Part shown: piece after piece, positions 26,246 through 34,333 of the stretch
Layout of the letters: each line of letters begins with the position of its first letter
Position numbering within the stretch: the first letter of the stretch is position 1
Assembly: GCF_014189505.1 (NCBI RefSeq)
Contig: NZ_CP050301.1
Span: 2,115,501-2,179,500, forward strand
Source: Phyllobacterium sp. 628
GTDB lineage: Bacteria; Pseudomonadota; Alphaproteobacteria; Rhizobiales; Rhizobiaceae
DNA length: 64,000 nt
Direction of reading: 5' to 3'
Notes under the pieces: generated by a model
Database searches by the model: none
What the model saw: only the letters and a program-made list of their open reading frames with translations
What the model was told of the DNA's origin: nothing
Position numbers and translations under genes: made by a program

Positions 26246-26623
26246 TCACGAGACATCAGGTTCGTGGCACACCATTTCGATATTGTGCCCGTCTGGATCA
26301 ATGACGAAAGCTGCATAATAGTTCGCGTGGTAGCGCGGGCGCAGACCAGGCGCACCATTGTCTTTGCCACCGGTCTGCAGAGCCGCGCGATAGAATGCGT
26401 CGACCTGCTCGCGTTTCTCGGCTGTAAATGCCAGGTGAAGATGCGCTGGCTTCTCATCGGTTTGGTACAGACATAAGGATGCTTTGCCCTTTGGGCTAAG
26501 CTCGACGCCGTAAGTGGGGACACCTTCTCCAACAATGGCCACGCCAAGCGGTTCGAGTGCCTTGAGATAAAACGCTTTGCTCGCTGCGTAGTCGCTGACG
26601 CCAAATTTCACGTGGTCAAACAT
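26246..26623 (-). CDS. VOC-family protein (glyoxalase/bleomycin-resistance fold)
   Basis: 125 residues. MFDHVKFGVSDYAASKAFYL opens the first beta-alpha-beta module with the metal His; the second module ends with YAAFVIDPDGHNIEMVCHEP, which carries the His and Glu ligands. Typical of metal-dependent lyases or dioxygenases of small size; substrate unknown. Convergent to the immunity gene. Confidence 0.88.
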   Translation of the reverse strand: MFDHVKFGVSDYAASKAFYLKALEPLGVAIVGEGVPTYGVELSPKGKASLCLYQTDEKPAHLHLAFTAEKREQVDAFYRAALQTGGKDNGAPGLRPRYHANYYAAFVIDPDGHNIEMVCHEPDVS

Positions 26624-26737
26624 GAGTTCTCCTGAAGTAAGCAGGCGCCGGATATTGCCGTTACTGCCTTCTTGTTATGTTAAATACAATGCCAATCAGC
26701 GCCAAGCATTTGTTAAAGCCGAACGACATAGAGCTCT

Positions 26738-27544
26738 TCATTGAGACGCGCAGATTGCCGAATTCTGTGCTTCGGGAAACGTCGGCTCAGTCATTTTTTC
26801 AATGTCTGAACTGTATCGGCGCATCCAGTCAGCGCTAATTTCATCCGACAGCTTTGCAACACCAGGTTTTATTGTATCGGCAGATGGTGACGATACACCC
26901 AAAGCATCACAGATGCGGGCAAGCGTTTCTGCGGGCTCGACTGCGAGTGTCTCATAAGCAATATGAAGTGGCTTGATCTTCTGATCATCAAACCCTGATA
27001 TCCACGCCGCGTCATACCGTTCCAGATCCGTCCTTTCACGATGAATGCGTTCAAAGTCGTATTCAGGGTGCTTTGGTGTGCCGACCCTTTCAATTTCTGT
27101 GCCGTCCGGCGCAATATGCCAAAGGCCCGTCTGTTCAGCTTTTATCAGCGAGATGGCCTGCGCGAGCTTATCCTCACGGGTGAGGTGAATGTAGAGGGGA
27201 TGACCGAAAGCGGCCTCCAGACGCATCTTATCTGAGGGAAGCAACGGGAAAATCTGATCGAGAAATGCAGAAAGCTCGTCAAGATTCTCTCTCATGAGAC
27301 GAAGGCCGAAAACATCGGTCCCGGCCTTTCCCGCTTTGATGACGGCTTTTAAATATGCATTCTTGAAATCGGTTTCTCCCAGTGTTTGCGCATCCGGCAG
27401 CCCCCATTGCTCCACCCACCGGGATATGCTCTGGCGGCGAAAGAATGATTTGGGATTGCCAGCGACGTTCGTGGATTTGAGAAGATCGCAAAGCAGGGTA
27501 CTGCCGGTTCTCGGCGTGCCGCAAATGATATATCCGCTAAACAT
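26738..27544 (-). CDS. Stf0-family sulfotransferase
   Basis: 268 residues. The PAPS 5'-phosphosulfate loop is CGTPRTGSTLLCDLL at residue 8, followed by the Stf0 pattern (NPKSFFRRQ, VFGLRLM, HLTREDKLAQAISL with the 3'-phosphate-binding Arg/Ser). The family includes mycobacterial trehalose 2-sulfotransferase; in rhizobia such enzymes sulfate lipopolysaccharide or other glycans. Acceptor unknown. Single gene. Confidence 0.9.
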   Translation of the reverse strand: MFSGYIICGTPRTGSTLLCDLLKSTNVAGNPKSFFRRQSISRWVEQWGLPDAQTLGETDFKNAYLKAVIKAGKAGTDVFGLRLMRENLDELSAFLDQIFPLLPSDKMRLEAAFGHPLYIHLTREDKLAQAISLIKAEQTGLWHIAPDGTEIERVGTPKHPEYDFERIHRERTDLERYDAAWISGFDDQKIKPLHIAYETLAVEPAETLARICDALGVSSPSADTIKPGVAKLSDEISADWMRRYSSDIEKMTEPTFPEAQNSAICASQ

Positions 27545-27640
27545 GGTATTGGCCTGTGCATTCAGCTTGAACCGGAGAGAGTGTAAGTCTCAACGGCTGA
27601 TGTGAGCGATAATATTGAACCCAAACTGTGACCGTTTTAT

Positions 27641-27856
27641 TCAGTCACCTCCGCCACCATCACCGCCGCTGCTATCACAGGATGAGGAACTGGTATCGCA
27701 GGATGCTCCCGCTGCACTATCACCACTATCTCCAGTGGCGTTCGCGTCAGCTTTGCCTGTGTCCCGTGGCGTAGAATAGAGAAATTCGCGAACGACGAGC
27801 ACGGCGAGGATGATGCCAAGTGAGATAAAGAAGCCGGTTTCGAGTATCTCAATCAT
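27641..27856 (-). CDS. Small membrane protein with Ser/Asp/Cys/Gly tail
   Basis: 71 residues from ATG at 27856. One transmembrane helix (ETGFFISLGIILAVLVVREF), then a hydrophilic tail with two cysteines (GASCDTSSSSCDSS) and ending in an acidic glycine run. No family recognised. Low complexity means the frame could be chance, but the helix and tail composition look real. Confidence 0.5.
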   Translation of the reverse strand: MIEILETGFFISLGIILAVLVVREFLYSTPRDTGKADANATGDSGDSAAGASCDTSSSSCDSSGGDGGGGD

Positions 27857-28097
27857 TTTTTGATCTCTTGGAGCCAACGTGTCTGCTTGTGATTGTTAAC
27901 AGTTAAGCGAGCGTCCGGGTAGATTGCATAGAACACCAAGGGGTCGGATGATCACCAAACGCAACGGCCCACACTGATATGTCTGGGACCGTCGACTTTG
28001 CTGCCTCCCGCAGTTGCAACAATGCAGGCTTATCCCTATGTCCAGAACATATCTGTAAGGAATTTTATTTGGATATGTCCCAACGTTATGGTGAAGC

Positions 28098-28553
28098 ATG
28101 GACTTGAAGAACAGCACCGGGACGATTCCATCGCCTGTCGAGCTCAACGAGATTATCTCGCGAGGGCCGATTGTCGTATTTGATGCACTCTGTGTGATGT
28201 GTTCAACGAACGCACAGTTCATTCTTCGTCATGATCATCAACGCCGCTTTCGTCTGGCTTCAATGCAGGACGGGGTAGGGGCAGCGCTTTATCGGCGCAG
28301 TGGCATTGATCCCCACGATCCGGAAACAATGATTCTCGTTGATCGGGAGCAAGTGCTTAGAAATTCTGATGCGGTTCTGGCGATTTATGCGGGGCTTGGC
28401 TGGCCGTGGCGGATTGCCGGTCTATTGCGCGTGGTGCCACGCTTTATCCGCGATCCTTTGTATCGGGTGATTGCCCGGAACCGGCATTGGCTTTTTGGCA
28501 GGCACGAAACATGTTGGCTGCCGGACCCAGCAGATCGGGACCGCCTGATCTAG
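28098..28553 (+). CDS. DCC-family thiol-disulfide oxidoreductase-like protein (DUF393)
   Basis: 151 residues. The thioredoxin-like core starts PIVVFDALCVMCSTNAQFIL with a CxxC redox pair in the DxxCxxC context of the DCC family, then FRLASMQDGVGAALYRRSG, MILVDREQVLRNSDAVL, and the R-rich amphipathic C-terminus (YRVIARNRHWLFGRHETCW). The usual Gly after the first Asp is Ala here. Function in bacteria is not established. Confidence 0.88.
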   Translation: MDLKNSTGTIPSPVELNEIISRGPIVVFDALCVMCSTNAQFILRHDHQRRFRLASMQDGVGAALYRRSGIDPHDPETMILVDREQVLRNSDAVLAIYAGLGWPWRIAGLLRVVPRFIRDPLYRVIARNRHWLFGRHETCWLPDPADRDRLI

Positions 28554-28622
28554 GACAAGTCTGAAATTGGAATGAGCATCAGTGCTGAAACTTTTCGCCG
28601 CTCAAAAGCATGAGACGTTTCG

Positions 28623-28751
28623 TCAAGCCATGGACGAGCAGAGCTGACTAATCAGCACGGCTATTGCAAGAGCAAAGCCAAACACAAGTAAGTGCGCCCA
28701 GGCTGGCGTATTATAGTGCAAGTGCTGTTCGTCTTCATCATCTTCATACAT
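28623..28751 (-). CDS. Very small acidic/hydrophobic membrane protein (42 aa)
   Basis: An acidic head (MYEDDEDEQHL) then a single predicted transmembrane helix (HLLVFGFALAIAVLISQLCS). AGGGAA lies about 8 nt upstream of the ATG at 28751. No homologue recognised; supported only by its composition and ribosome-binding site. Confidence 0.4.
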   Translation of the reverse strand: MYEDDEDEQHLHYNTPAWAHLLVFGFALAIAVLISQLCSSMA

Positions 28752-29013
28752 TCGAATGTTCCCTGAATTCGTCTGCAGATGCCCATTCCATCAAGATGAA
28801 ACAGAAATGTCAAAGCTAATTCATGAAATTAATTCATTTCGTGCACAAAAAGTTCCCGACTGTGACAATATTTTGCCGCGTATCAGCCGTGGCGCGAGGT
28901 GATTCACTTTGGCGCTTATGCTACGGTCGGGAGAAGGATTGCGCTTTTTTCAAAGGAAAAATATAGCCGCGCGCACTCAATGATGCGTTCAGGTTGAAAT
29001 TCATTTTTTCAAC

Positions 29014-29133
29014 TTAAAATTGAAATGCGTAAGCTCTGCCGATCATCCAGACAATAACCAGAATGACAAGCATGATGATTGCAAGCCGCCAGGAGCCTGC
29101 AAATACGCTGGGTTGTTTATTATCGTCAGACAT
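29014..29133 (-). CDS. Very small membrane protein (39 aa)
   Basis: Starts MSDDNKQPSVFAG, then one strong transmembrane helix (WRLAIIMLVILVIVWMIG). The ATG at 29133 is chosen because the upstream extension lacks coding character. Similar in plan to the product at 28623-28751. Unknown function. Confidence 0.45.
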   Translation of the reverse strand: MSDDNKQPSVFAGSWRLAIIMLVILVIVWMIGRAYAFQF

Positions 29134-29430
29134 ATGTTGGAGTTCCAGGCTGGCACAAAACTGAATTAAATTAGATACAACTTTTACGGGAATATGCAAT
29201 CAGAACATCTGTAATTATAGAAGTGAAAATGTCGTGATCTTCGTCCCGCCGCAGCTATATTTACGCTGCGCCATTCACGAGCAGATCAGAAACAAGATGA
29301 AAAATATAGTGAGACTATAAGGCTAAGCCATTTGATCCGGCGCGATTGCCGGATGCCTTGAGAATGTGGCCACTTTGCCTGTAAAATCTTGGTCGAGACG
29401 TTCCGGCTTCATGTTTGGCGCAGGCCAAAA

Positions 29431-29622
29431 CTACTTGGCGAGCATCTTGACTTTGAGTTTGCGCACGATGTGACGCGACTTCAGCTTTTTGACAAGCCGG
29501 TCCTCGAGCTTGACACGCCGCGCTGCAAGCTCATCCCAGTTCGGCAACGCAACTGCTTTGGTTGTGGTGGTCTTTCCGGTCTTCTTTTTGGTGGCTGGCT
29601 TTTCAGTATGATGTGTCGCCAT
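29431..29622 (-). CDS. Small basic protein (63 aa)
   Basis: Thr/Lys-rich head (EKPATKKKTGKTTTTK), then a helical LPNWDELAARRVKLEDRLVK segment and a very basic tail. ATG at 29622 has AAGAGA upstream. Might bind nucleic acid; no family recognised. Confidence 0.45.
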   Translation of the reverse strand: MATHHTEKPATKKKTGKTTTTKAVALPNWDELAARRVKLEDRLVKKLKSRHIVRKLKVKMLAK

Positions 29623-30359
29623 TTCGTTCTCTTGTTTTGAATGGCCCGGATTTCGGTAATCTTCCAAAAAGTACAAAGTAAGCACTCAAGCGGCCCTTTC
29701 CAAACATTCTCAGCCAAAGCGATGGCAGGTCTGATGTCAGCAAATTGGAGGAGGGGGCGAAACACAAGACGATATCCGCCAAAAAAAGCCGTTCGGCGAC
29801 ACATACTTGTACTTTAGTCTCAATTCTTGAAACTTTTCCAAAAGTGCGGGGCCTTTAGCGTTGTAATGCCACAAAACCACATGAAATCTGATAGATACGG
29901 CGGCATGCGAGAGGATGATCTCGTCGCATTATTTCAAAAAATTGAAACATTTTTTGCTGATTCCATCAGGCCCGGCAGAATCGATTCATCAGACAAAACG
30001 AATGCGGAGATTTCTTCTCGGGGCCCGGATTTCGGTAAAAATTGGCGGAGCTTCACGGGCTGTTTTGGATAGGGATTCTGATCCTCATGGTACCGATAGG
30101 TGTTTCATCCAAAGCGTGGGAATCCGGTGGCGAGGACAGCCCTATTCGTTTTACACGCGCGGCGCTCCGCCTCCACAATTGATAAATTTTTTCAAAGAGC
30201 AATGCCCCGATTGCAATCGGGTGGCAAATAATTTCTACTTAGGCGGGAAATATTGGGAGTTTGTTCTACGAACTTGACGCCCGGGATTGCTAGCATGCGA
30301 AATGAACAACGAAACCAGTAGGATACGTAAAAATCCTACGTCAGCTCGCAGGGTAAATC
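29623..30359. other. Long stretch without a firm gene, upstream of the transporter operon
   Basis: 737 bases. Two overlapping plus-strand frames, 29827-30072 (81 codons) and 29915-30277 (120 codons), could be a broken gene: the second ends with PPPQLINFFKEQCPDCNRVA and a YWEF motif, which looks protein-like, while the N-terminal half looks better in the other frame. I could not place either in a family. The transporter promoter should lie between about 30230 and 30340. Confidence 0.35.
30318..30339. promoter_or_regulatory. Perfect inverted repeat just before the OsmF-like gene
   Basis: GTAGGAT (30318-30324), 8-base spacer, ATCCTAC (30333-30339), ending 20 bases before the start codon. No T-run follows, so a regulator-binding site (or leader hairpin) is more likely than a terminator. 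No regulator gene is adjacent. Confidence 0.45.
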
Positions 30360-31241
30360 ATGATTTTGAAAAGCGTAGCCTCCATGGGGTTGGGGGTGTT
30401 GGTGGCATTGGCGGCAGCAACGCCGGGCTTTGCACAGGCAGTTAAGATCGGCAGCAAGAATTTCACCGAACAATTTGTCGTTGCAGAGATCTATGCGCAG
30501 GCCCTGGAGAAGGCCGGTGTTCAGGTTGAACGCCGCACCAATCTTGGTGCAACGCTGATCGCCCATTCCGCATTGGTGAACGGCGAAATCGACCTCTACC
30601 CGGAATATACTGGCACTGCGCTTGCCGCCGTTGTGAAGGGCGATCTGTCCGGCTCGGCGGACAAGATCTACAAGGACGTCAAGGATTATTACGAGAAGAA
30701 CCTGCAGCTAACGCTGCTTGAACCCACCAAGATCAACAATGGCTATGCGATCATCACGCTGCCGGAAACTGCCGAAAAATACAAACTGAAGACGCTGACT
30801 GATCTGGGGCCTGTTTCGAAAGACCTGAGCTTTGGCGCAGAGGGTGGCTTCGGTGAGCGCAAGGACGGCTTGCCGGGTCTCAAACAGACATATGGCATTG
30901 TGTTCAAGGATTTCCGCATCTTCGCCAAGCTCGGCATCCGCTACAGCGCGCTCACCAGCAAGAACATCGATGTGTCCTATGGGTTCAGCACTGATTGGCA
31001 GATTTCAGACAACAAGCTTGTCGTGCTGGATGATGATAAGCACTTGTTCCCGCCCTATTATCTGGTGCCGGTCGTCCGCCAGGACACATTGGCCAAGAAT
31101 CCGAAGATTGCCGAAGTTCTCAACAAGGTCAGTCCATTGCTGACCAATGAGAACATGCGTGAACTCAATGCCGCAGTCGAGCGCGACAAGAAAGAACCGA
31201 AGGAAGTTGCAGAAGCCTTCCTGAAGGAAAAAGGCATCTAA
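30360..31241 (+). CDS. OsmF/YehZ/OpuCC-like ABC transporter substrate-binding protein
   Basis: 293 residues with a signal peptide (hydrophobic GLGVLVALAAATPGFAQA). GSKNFTEQFVVAEIYAQALE and GEIDLYPEYTGTAL are diagnostic of the quaternary-amine (glycine betaine/choline/carnitine/ergothioneine-type) binding proteins of the OpuC/OsmF class; LFPPYYLVPVVRQD is the late lobe-2 motif. It binds substrate in the periplasm for the permeases at 31345 and 31973 and the ATPase at 32611. The substrate is unknown; the operon suggests a catabolised compound rather than an osmoprotectant. A hairpin attenuator follows. Confidence 0.9.
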   Translation: MILKSVASMGLGVLVALAAATPGFAQAVKIGSKNFTEQFVVAEIYAQALEKAGVQVERRTNLGATLIAHSALVNGEIDLYPEYTGTALAAVVKGDLSGSADKIYKDVKDYYEKNLQLTLLEPTKINNGYAIITLPETAEKYKLKTLTDLGPVSKDLSFGAEGGFGERKDGLPGLKQTYGIVFKDFRIFAKLGIRYSALTSKNIDVSYGFSTDWQISDNKLVVLDDDKHLFPPYYLVPVVRQDTLAKNPKIAEVLNKVSPLLTNENMRELNAAVERDKKEPKEVAEAFLKEKGI

Positions 31242-31290
31242 AGTCATAGGGGCAGGGCCATTGGACCTTCGCTCTTTTGCAGACGATACG

Positions 31291-31320
31291 GCGGAGATGA
31301 CTGCATCTCCGCTGTTTTAT
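31291..31320 (+). terminator. Hairpin with T-rich tail between binding-protein and permease genes
   Basis: Perfect 9-bp stem GCGGAGATG / CATCTCCGC with loop ACTG, followed by TGTTTTAT. Probably a partial terminator or mRNA-stabilising 3' end that makes the binding protein more abundant than the membrane subunits. Confidence 0.65.
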
Positions 31321-31344
31321 TCCAATTGATACGGAACAATAAGA

Positions 31345-31962
31345 GTGAACTGGGCTCCCAAGCATATTCCTGAGATTCTCAACGCAACCTGGCAGCATCT
31401 GGTGTTGTCGGTTTCCTCTGTGTTGATCGGGCTGGTCATTGCGCTGGTTCTCGGGATCATTTGCGCCCGGCGGCAGAGACTCTATGCCTTCGTTCTCACG
31501 ATAACGGGCATCATTTTCGTCATTCCCAGCCTCGCATTGTTTGCATTGTTGATCCCGTGGCTTGGACTTGGCACCAAGCCGGCACTAGTGGGGCTCTCGT
31601 CCTATTGCCTGCTTATTTTGTTGCGCAACGTGGTGACCGGCCTGCGCGGTGTTCCTGCCGATGTACTCGATGCAGCTGACGGCATGGGCTATAACGGGTG
31701 GCAGCGCCTTGTGCGCATTGAACTCCCACTGGCTTTGCCTCTGATCGTTTCTGGTATTCGTATTGCACTCGTCACCGTTATTGGCATTGCCACTGTCGCG
31801 GCCTTTATCGACGGCGGCGGTCTTGGCACGATTATTCTGATGGGCATTGACCAAAGCTACACTGAAAAGATCCTCGTTGGCGGTATTCTGACTGCACTTA
31901 TGGCCATCTTCTTCGATCTCGTTCTGAGCCAGGCTGAAAAAGCTCTGGTTCGCTGGCGGTGA
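31345..31962 (+). CDS. OpuC/OsmW-type ABC transporter permease
   Basis: 205 residues, about five transmembrane helices. The EAA-like cytoplasmic loop is DAADGMGYNGWQRLVRIELP, which docks on the ATPase; IPSLALFALLIPWLGLGTKP is a conserved helix pair of the betaine permease family. GTG start. First of two similar permeases, forming a heterodimer. Confidence 0.88.
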   Translation: MNWAPKHIPEILNATWQHLVLSVSSVLIGLVIALVLGIICARRQRLYAFVLTITGIIFVIPSLALFALLIPWLGLGTKPALVGLSSYCLLILLRNVVTGLRGVPADVLDAADGMGYNGWQRLVRIELPLALPLIVSGIRIALVTVIGIATVAAFIDGGGLGTIILMGIDQSYTEKILVGGILTALMAIFFDLVLSQAEKALVRWR

Positions 31963-31972
31963 GGGTGTGACC

Positions 31973-32614
31973 ATGCTGATCACCGCATTCACCTGGATCG
32001 TCAACAACCAGCCGGAATTTCTGCGTGCGCTCGGCCAGCATCTGGTGATGTCCGGTATTTCGCTGGTTTTTGCGCTCGCCATTGGCCTGCCTCTCGCCAT
32101 TCTCATTATCAACCGGAGCGGGCTGGCTTTCACGGTCATCAATTCCATCAACGCATTGCGCACCATTCCCAGCCTTGCCATTCTTGCAATCATGATGCCA
32201 TTGCTTGGCATAGGCCTGTGGCCGTCCATCGTCGCGCTCACCGTTCTGGCCTTGCCGCCCATCTTGCTCAATGCGTATATTGGCCTGCGCGATGTCGACC
32301 CTGACGCAGTGGAAGCAGCCATTGGCATGGGCATGAGCCGGGGACAGGTGCTGCGTAAAATCCGTGTTCCGCTTGCCGCGCCGGCCATGTTTGCAGGTGC
32401 CCGTACAGCCGCAGTGCAGGTGCTTGCGGGGGCGACGCTCGCGCCGTTCATTGGCGGCGGTGGTCTTGGCGATTTTATCGCTGTCGGCATCAGTATGATG
32501 GATATGTCGCGCCTTCTGGTTGGAGCCATTCCCATCGCCCTGCTGGCACTTGCCACCGAGTTCACTCTTGGCTTTGCCGAAAAAGTCTTCTTCGCAGAGA
32601 GAAAAACCGCATGA
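31973..32614 (+). CDS. OpuC/OsmY-type ABC transporter permease, second subunit
   Basis: 213 residues from ATG 31973 (GAGG upstream; GTG at 31967 is too close to it). Shares the family marks IPSLAILAIMMPLLGIG and EAAIGMGMSRGQVLRKIRVP. Its last four bases (ATGA) overlap the ATPase start. Confidence 0.88.
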   Translation: MLITAFTWIVNNQPEFLRALGQHLVMSGISLVFALAIGLPLAILIINRSGLAFTVINSINALRTIPSLAILAIMMPLLGIGLWPSIVALTVLALPPILLNAYIGLRDVDPDAVEAAIGMGMSRGQVLRKIRVPLAAPAMFAGARTAAVQVLAGATLAPFIGGGGLGDFIAVGISMMDMSRLLVGAIPIALLALATEFTLGFAEKVFFAERKTA

Positions 32615-33543
32615 TCAATATGAAACACGTCACCAAGCGCTATACGGAAGGCAGCGTTGCTTCGGTTGACGATCTCAGCCTTATCGTACCCGAAGGGTCC
32701 ACGGTTGCGCTGATCGGCCCGTCCGGCTGCGGCAAGACAACGACAATGCGCATGATCAACCGGCTGATTGACCCGACTGAGGGCACAATCATCGTCAATG
32801 GCGAGGATGTCACCAAAGTTGATCCGGTTATCCTGCGCCGCCACATTGGTTATGTGATTCAGCAGGTTGGCCTGTTTCCGCACATGACCATTGCCCAGAA
32901 TATCGCCGCTGTACCCAAACTTCTTGGCTGGGACGATGCAAAAATCAGAAACCGCACGGATGAACTGCTGCATCTTGTTGGTCTTGATCCGGCTGAAATG
33001 CTGAAACGCTTTCCGCGCCAGCTTTCGGGCGGACAGCGTCAGCGCATCGGTGTGGCGCGTGCGCTTGCAGCTGATCCGCCAGTGCTTTTGATGGATGAGC
33101 CTTTTGGCGCAATCGATCCAATTGCACGCACCCGTCTGCAGGATGAATTCCGGCAGATTCTCCAGCGTGTCCGCAAAACGGTGGTGCTTGTTACCCATGA
33201 TCTTGATGAAGCCATTCGCCTTGGTGACCGGATTGCGATCATGAAGAGCGGCAAGATCGTTCAGTACGACACGCCTGACGCCATCCTGTCACGTCCCGCT
33301 GACGCATTTGTCGAAAACTTCGTCGGCATAGACCGGGCAATCAAGCGCCTGAGCCTGTTTACTGTCAGCAATGCCATGACGTCAGACAAACCGCGGGATG
33401 GAGCACATACTGTCGCGCCCGCCAGCAATCTGCGCGATGCGCTGGCGCTGATGGTTGCGGCAAACAGCGACTTGCTTGCCGTGGTTGATGCAACCGGAGT
33501 GGTGAAGGGGCAACTGACCCGGGACGCTATTTTTTCAGTCTGA
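32611..33543 (+). CDS. OpuCA-type ABC transporter ATP-binding protein with one CBS domain
   Basis: 310 residues. Walker A GPSGCGKTTTMRMI, Q-loop VIQQVGLFPHMT, signature LSGGQRQRIGVARAL, Walker B LLMDEPFGAID and H-loop VTHDLDEA are all intact. The C-terminal 55 residues carry a single CBS-like module (NLRDALALMVAANSDLLAVV) instead of the usual pair, so ionic-strength gating as in OpuA may be reduced. The conserved PFGAIDPIAR motif is typical for the quaternary-amine class. Confidence 0.92.
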   Translation: MINMKHVTKRYTEGSVASVDDLSLIVPEGSTVALIGPSGCGKTTTMRMINRLIDPTEGTIIVNGEDVTKVDPVILRRHIGYVIQQVGLFPHMTIAQNIAAVPKLLGWDDAKIRNRTDELLHLVGLDPAEMLKRFPRQLSGGQRQRIGVARALAADPPVLLMDEPFGAIDPIARTRLQDEFRQILQRVRKTVVLVTHDLDEAIRLGDRIAIMKSGKIVQYDTPDAILSRPADAFVENFVGIDRAIKRLSLFTVSNAMTSDKPRDGAHTVAPASNLRDALALMVAANSDLLAVVDATGVVKGQLTRDAIFSV

Positions 33544-33592
33544 CCTCAGCCGGTCAGGCATAGCCAAACAAATGCAACTTTGGAGATGTCAC

Positions 33593-34333
33593 ATGTCCAT
33601 TGCCTATCGTTCTTCGGAAATTCCAGCCGTCCTGATTGAGCCAACCCATCGCCGCATACGCCTGAAAATCGGTGAGCAGACAATCGCCGATACCATACAC
33701 GCGATTGTCATTTATGAGAACGGTGGACACCCGGTCTACTACTTGCCCAAGAGCGATTTTCACGAAGGCGCGCTCAAACCATCGTCCAAAACAGGCGCGT
33801 CACCGGCTTTGGGGGCAAGGCGCTATTGGTCGCTGGAAGGCGCTGAAGACAGCGCGTGGAGCTACGAGACTGTTCCGGATGGAGTGCCGGACTTTTCCGG
33901 TTACACGACCGTTGCCTGGAATGCCGTGCGCTGGTTTGAGGAAGATGAGGAAATCTTTGGCCACCCGCGCAATGTTCATTGGCGGGTTGATACTATCAAC
34001 AGTTCCCGCCTTGTCGAAGTGTTTGTCGATGGCAAGCTGGTGGCACGAACCACCCGGGCGATCTTCCTGTTTGAGACGAACCTCATCGCGCGCTACTATT
34101 TCCCCGCCGAAGACCTCATAGCCGGGTCATTGACCGATAGTCCACTGACGACCTATTGCCCCTATAAGGGCAGGGCATCCTATTACCATTTTGATCTCGA
34201 CGGAAAACGCCATGAGAACATCGTCTGGTATTATCCAGAACCTCTCCATGAAAGCAGCCGGATCAAGGGGCTGATCTCCTTCTATAATGAAAAGATCGAC
34301 GAGATACGTGTCAGCGCCGGTGATGCGGGCTGA
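33593..34333 (+). CDS. DUF427 protein, two tandem domains
   Basis: 246 residues from ATG at 33593 (GGAG 8 nt upstream). Two copies of the DUF427 fold: the first with TIHAIVIYENGGHPVYYLPK, the second with SRLVEVFVDGKLVARTTRAI, then the conserved YCPYKGRASYYHFDLDGK and IVWYYPEPL. DUF427 proteins are small beta-barrel-like proteins of no established function; they often sit beside catabolic oxidoreductases. Stop and next start overlap (TGATG). Confidence 0.9.
   Translation: MSIAYRSSEIPAVLIEPTHRRIRLKIGEQTIADTIHAIVIYENGGHPVYYLPKSDFHEGALKPSSKTGASPALGARRYWSLEGAEDSAWSYETVPDGVPDFSGYTTVAWNAVRWFEEDEEIFGHPRNVHWRVDTINSSRLVEVFVDGKLVARTTRAIFLFETNLIARYYFPAEDLIAGSLTDSPLTTYCPYKGRASYYHFDLDGKRHENIVWYYPEPLHESSRIKGLISFYNEKIDEIRVSAGDAG

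Noticed and set aside
29335..29354. Small inverted repeat ATCCGGC / GCCGGAT
   Set aside because: Only 7 bp, no T-run and no gene end close by, so no role is assigned.
31585..33198. A 537-codon open frame on the minus strand
   Set aside because: It lies fully opposite the two permeases and the ATPase, which have strong family motifs. It is a GC-skew shadow with odd His/Gln/Arg-rich composition.
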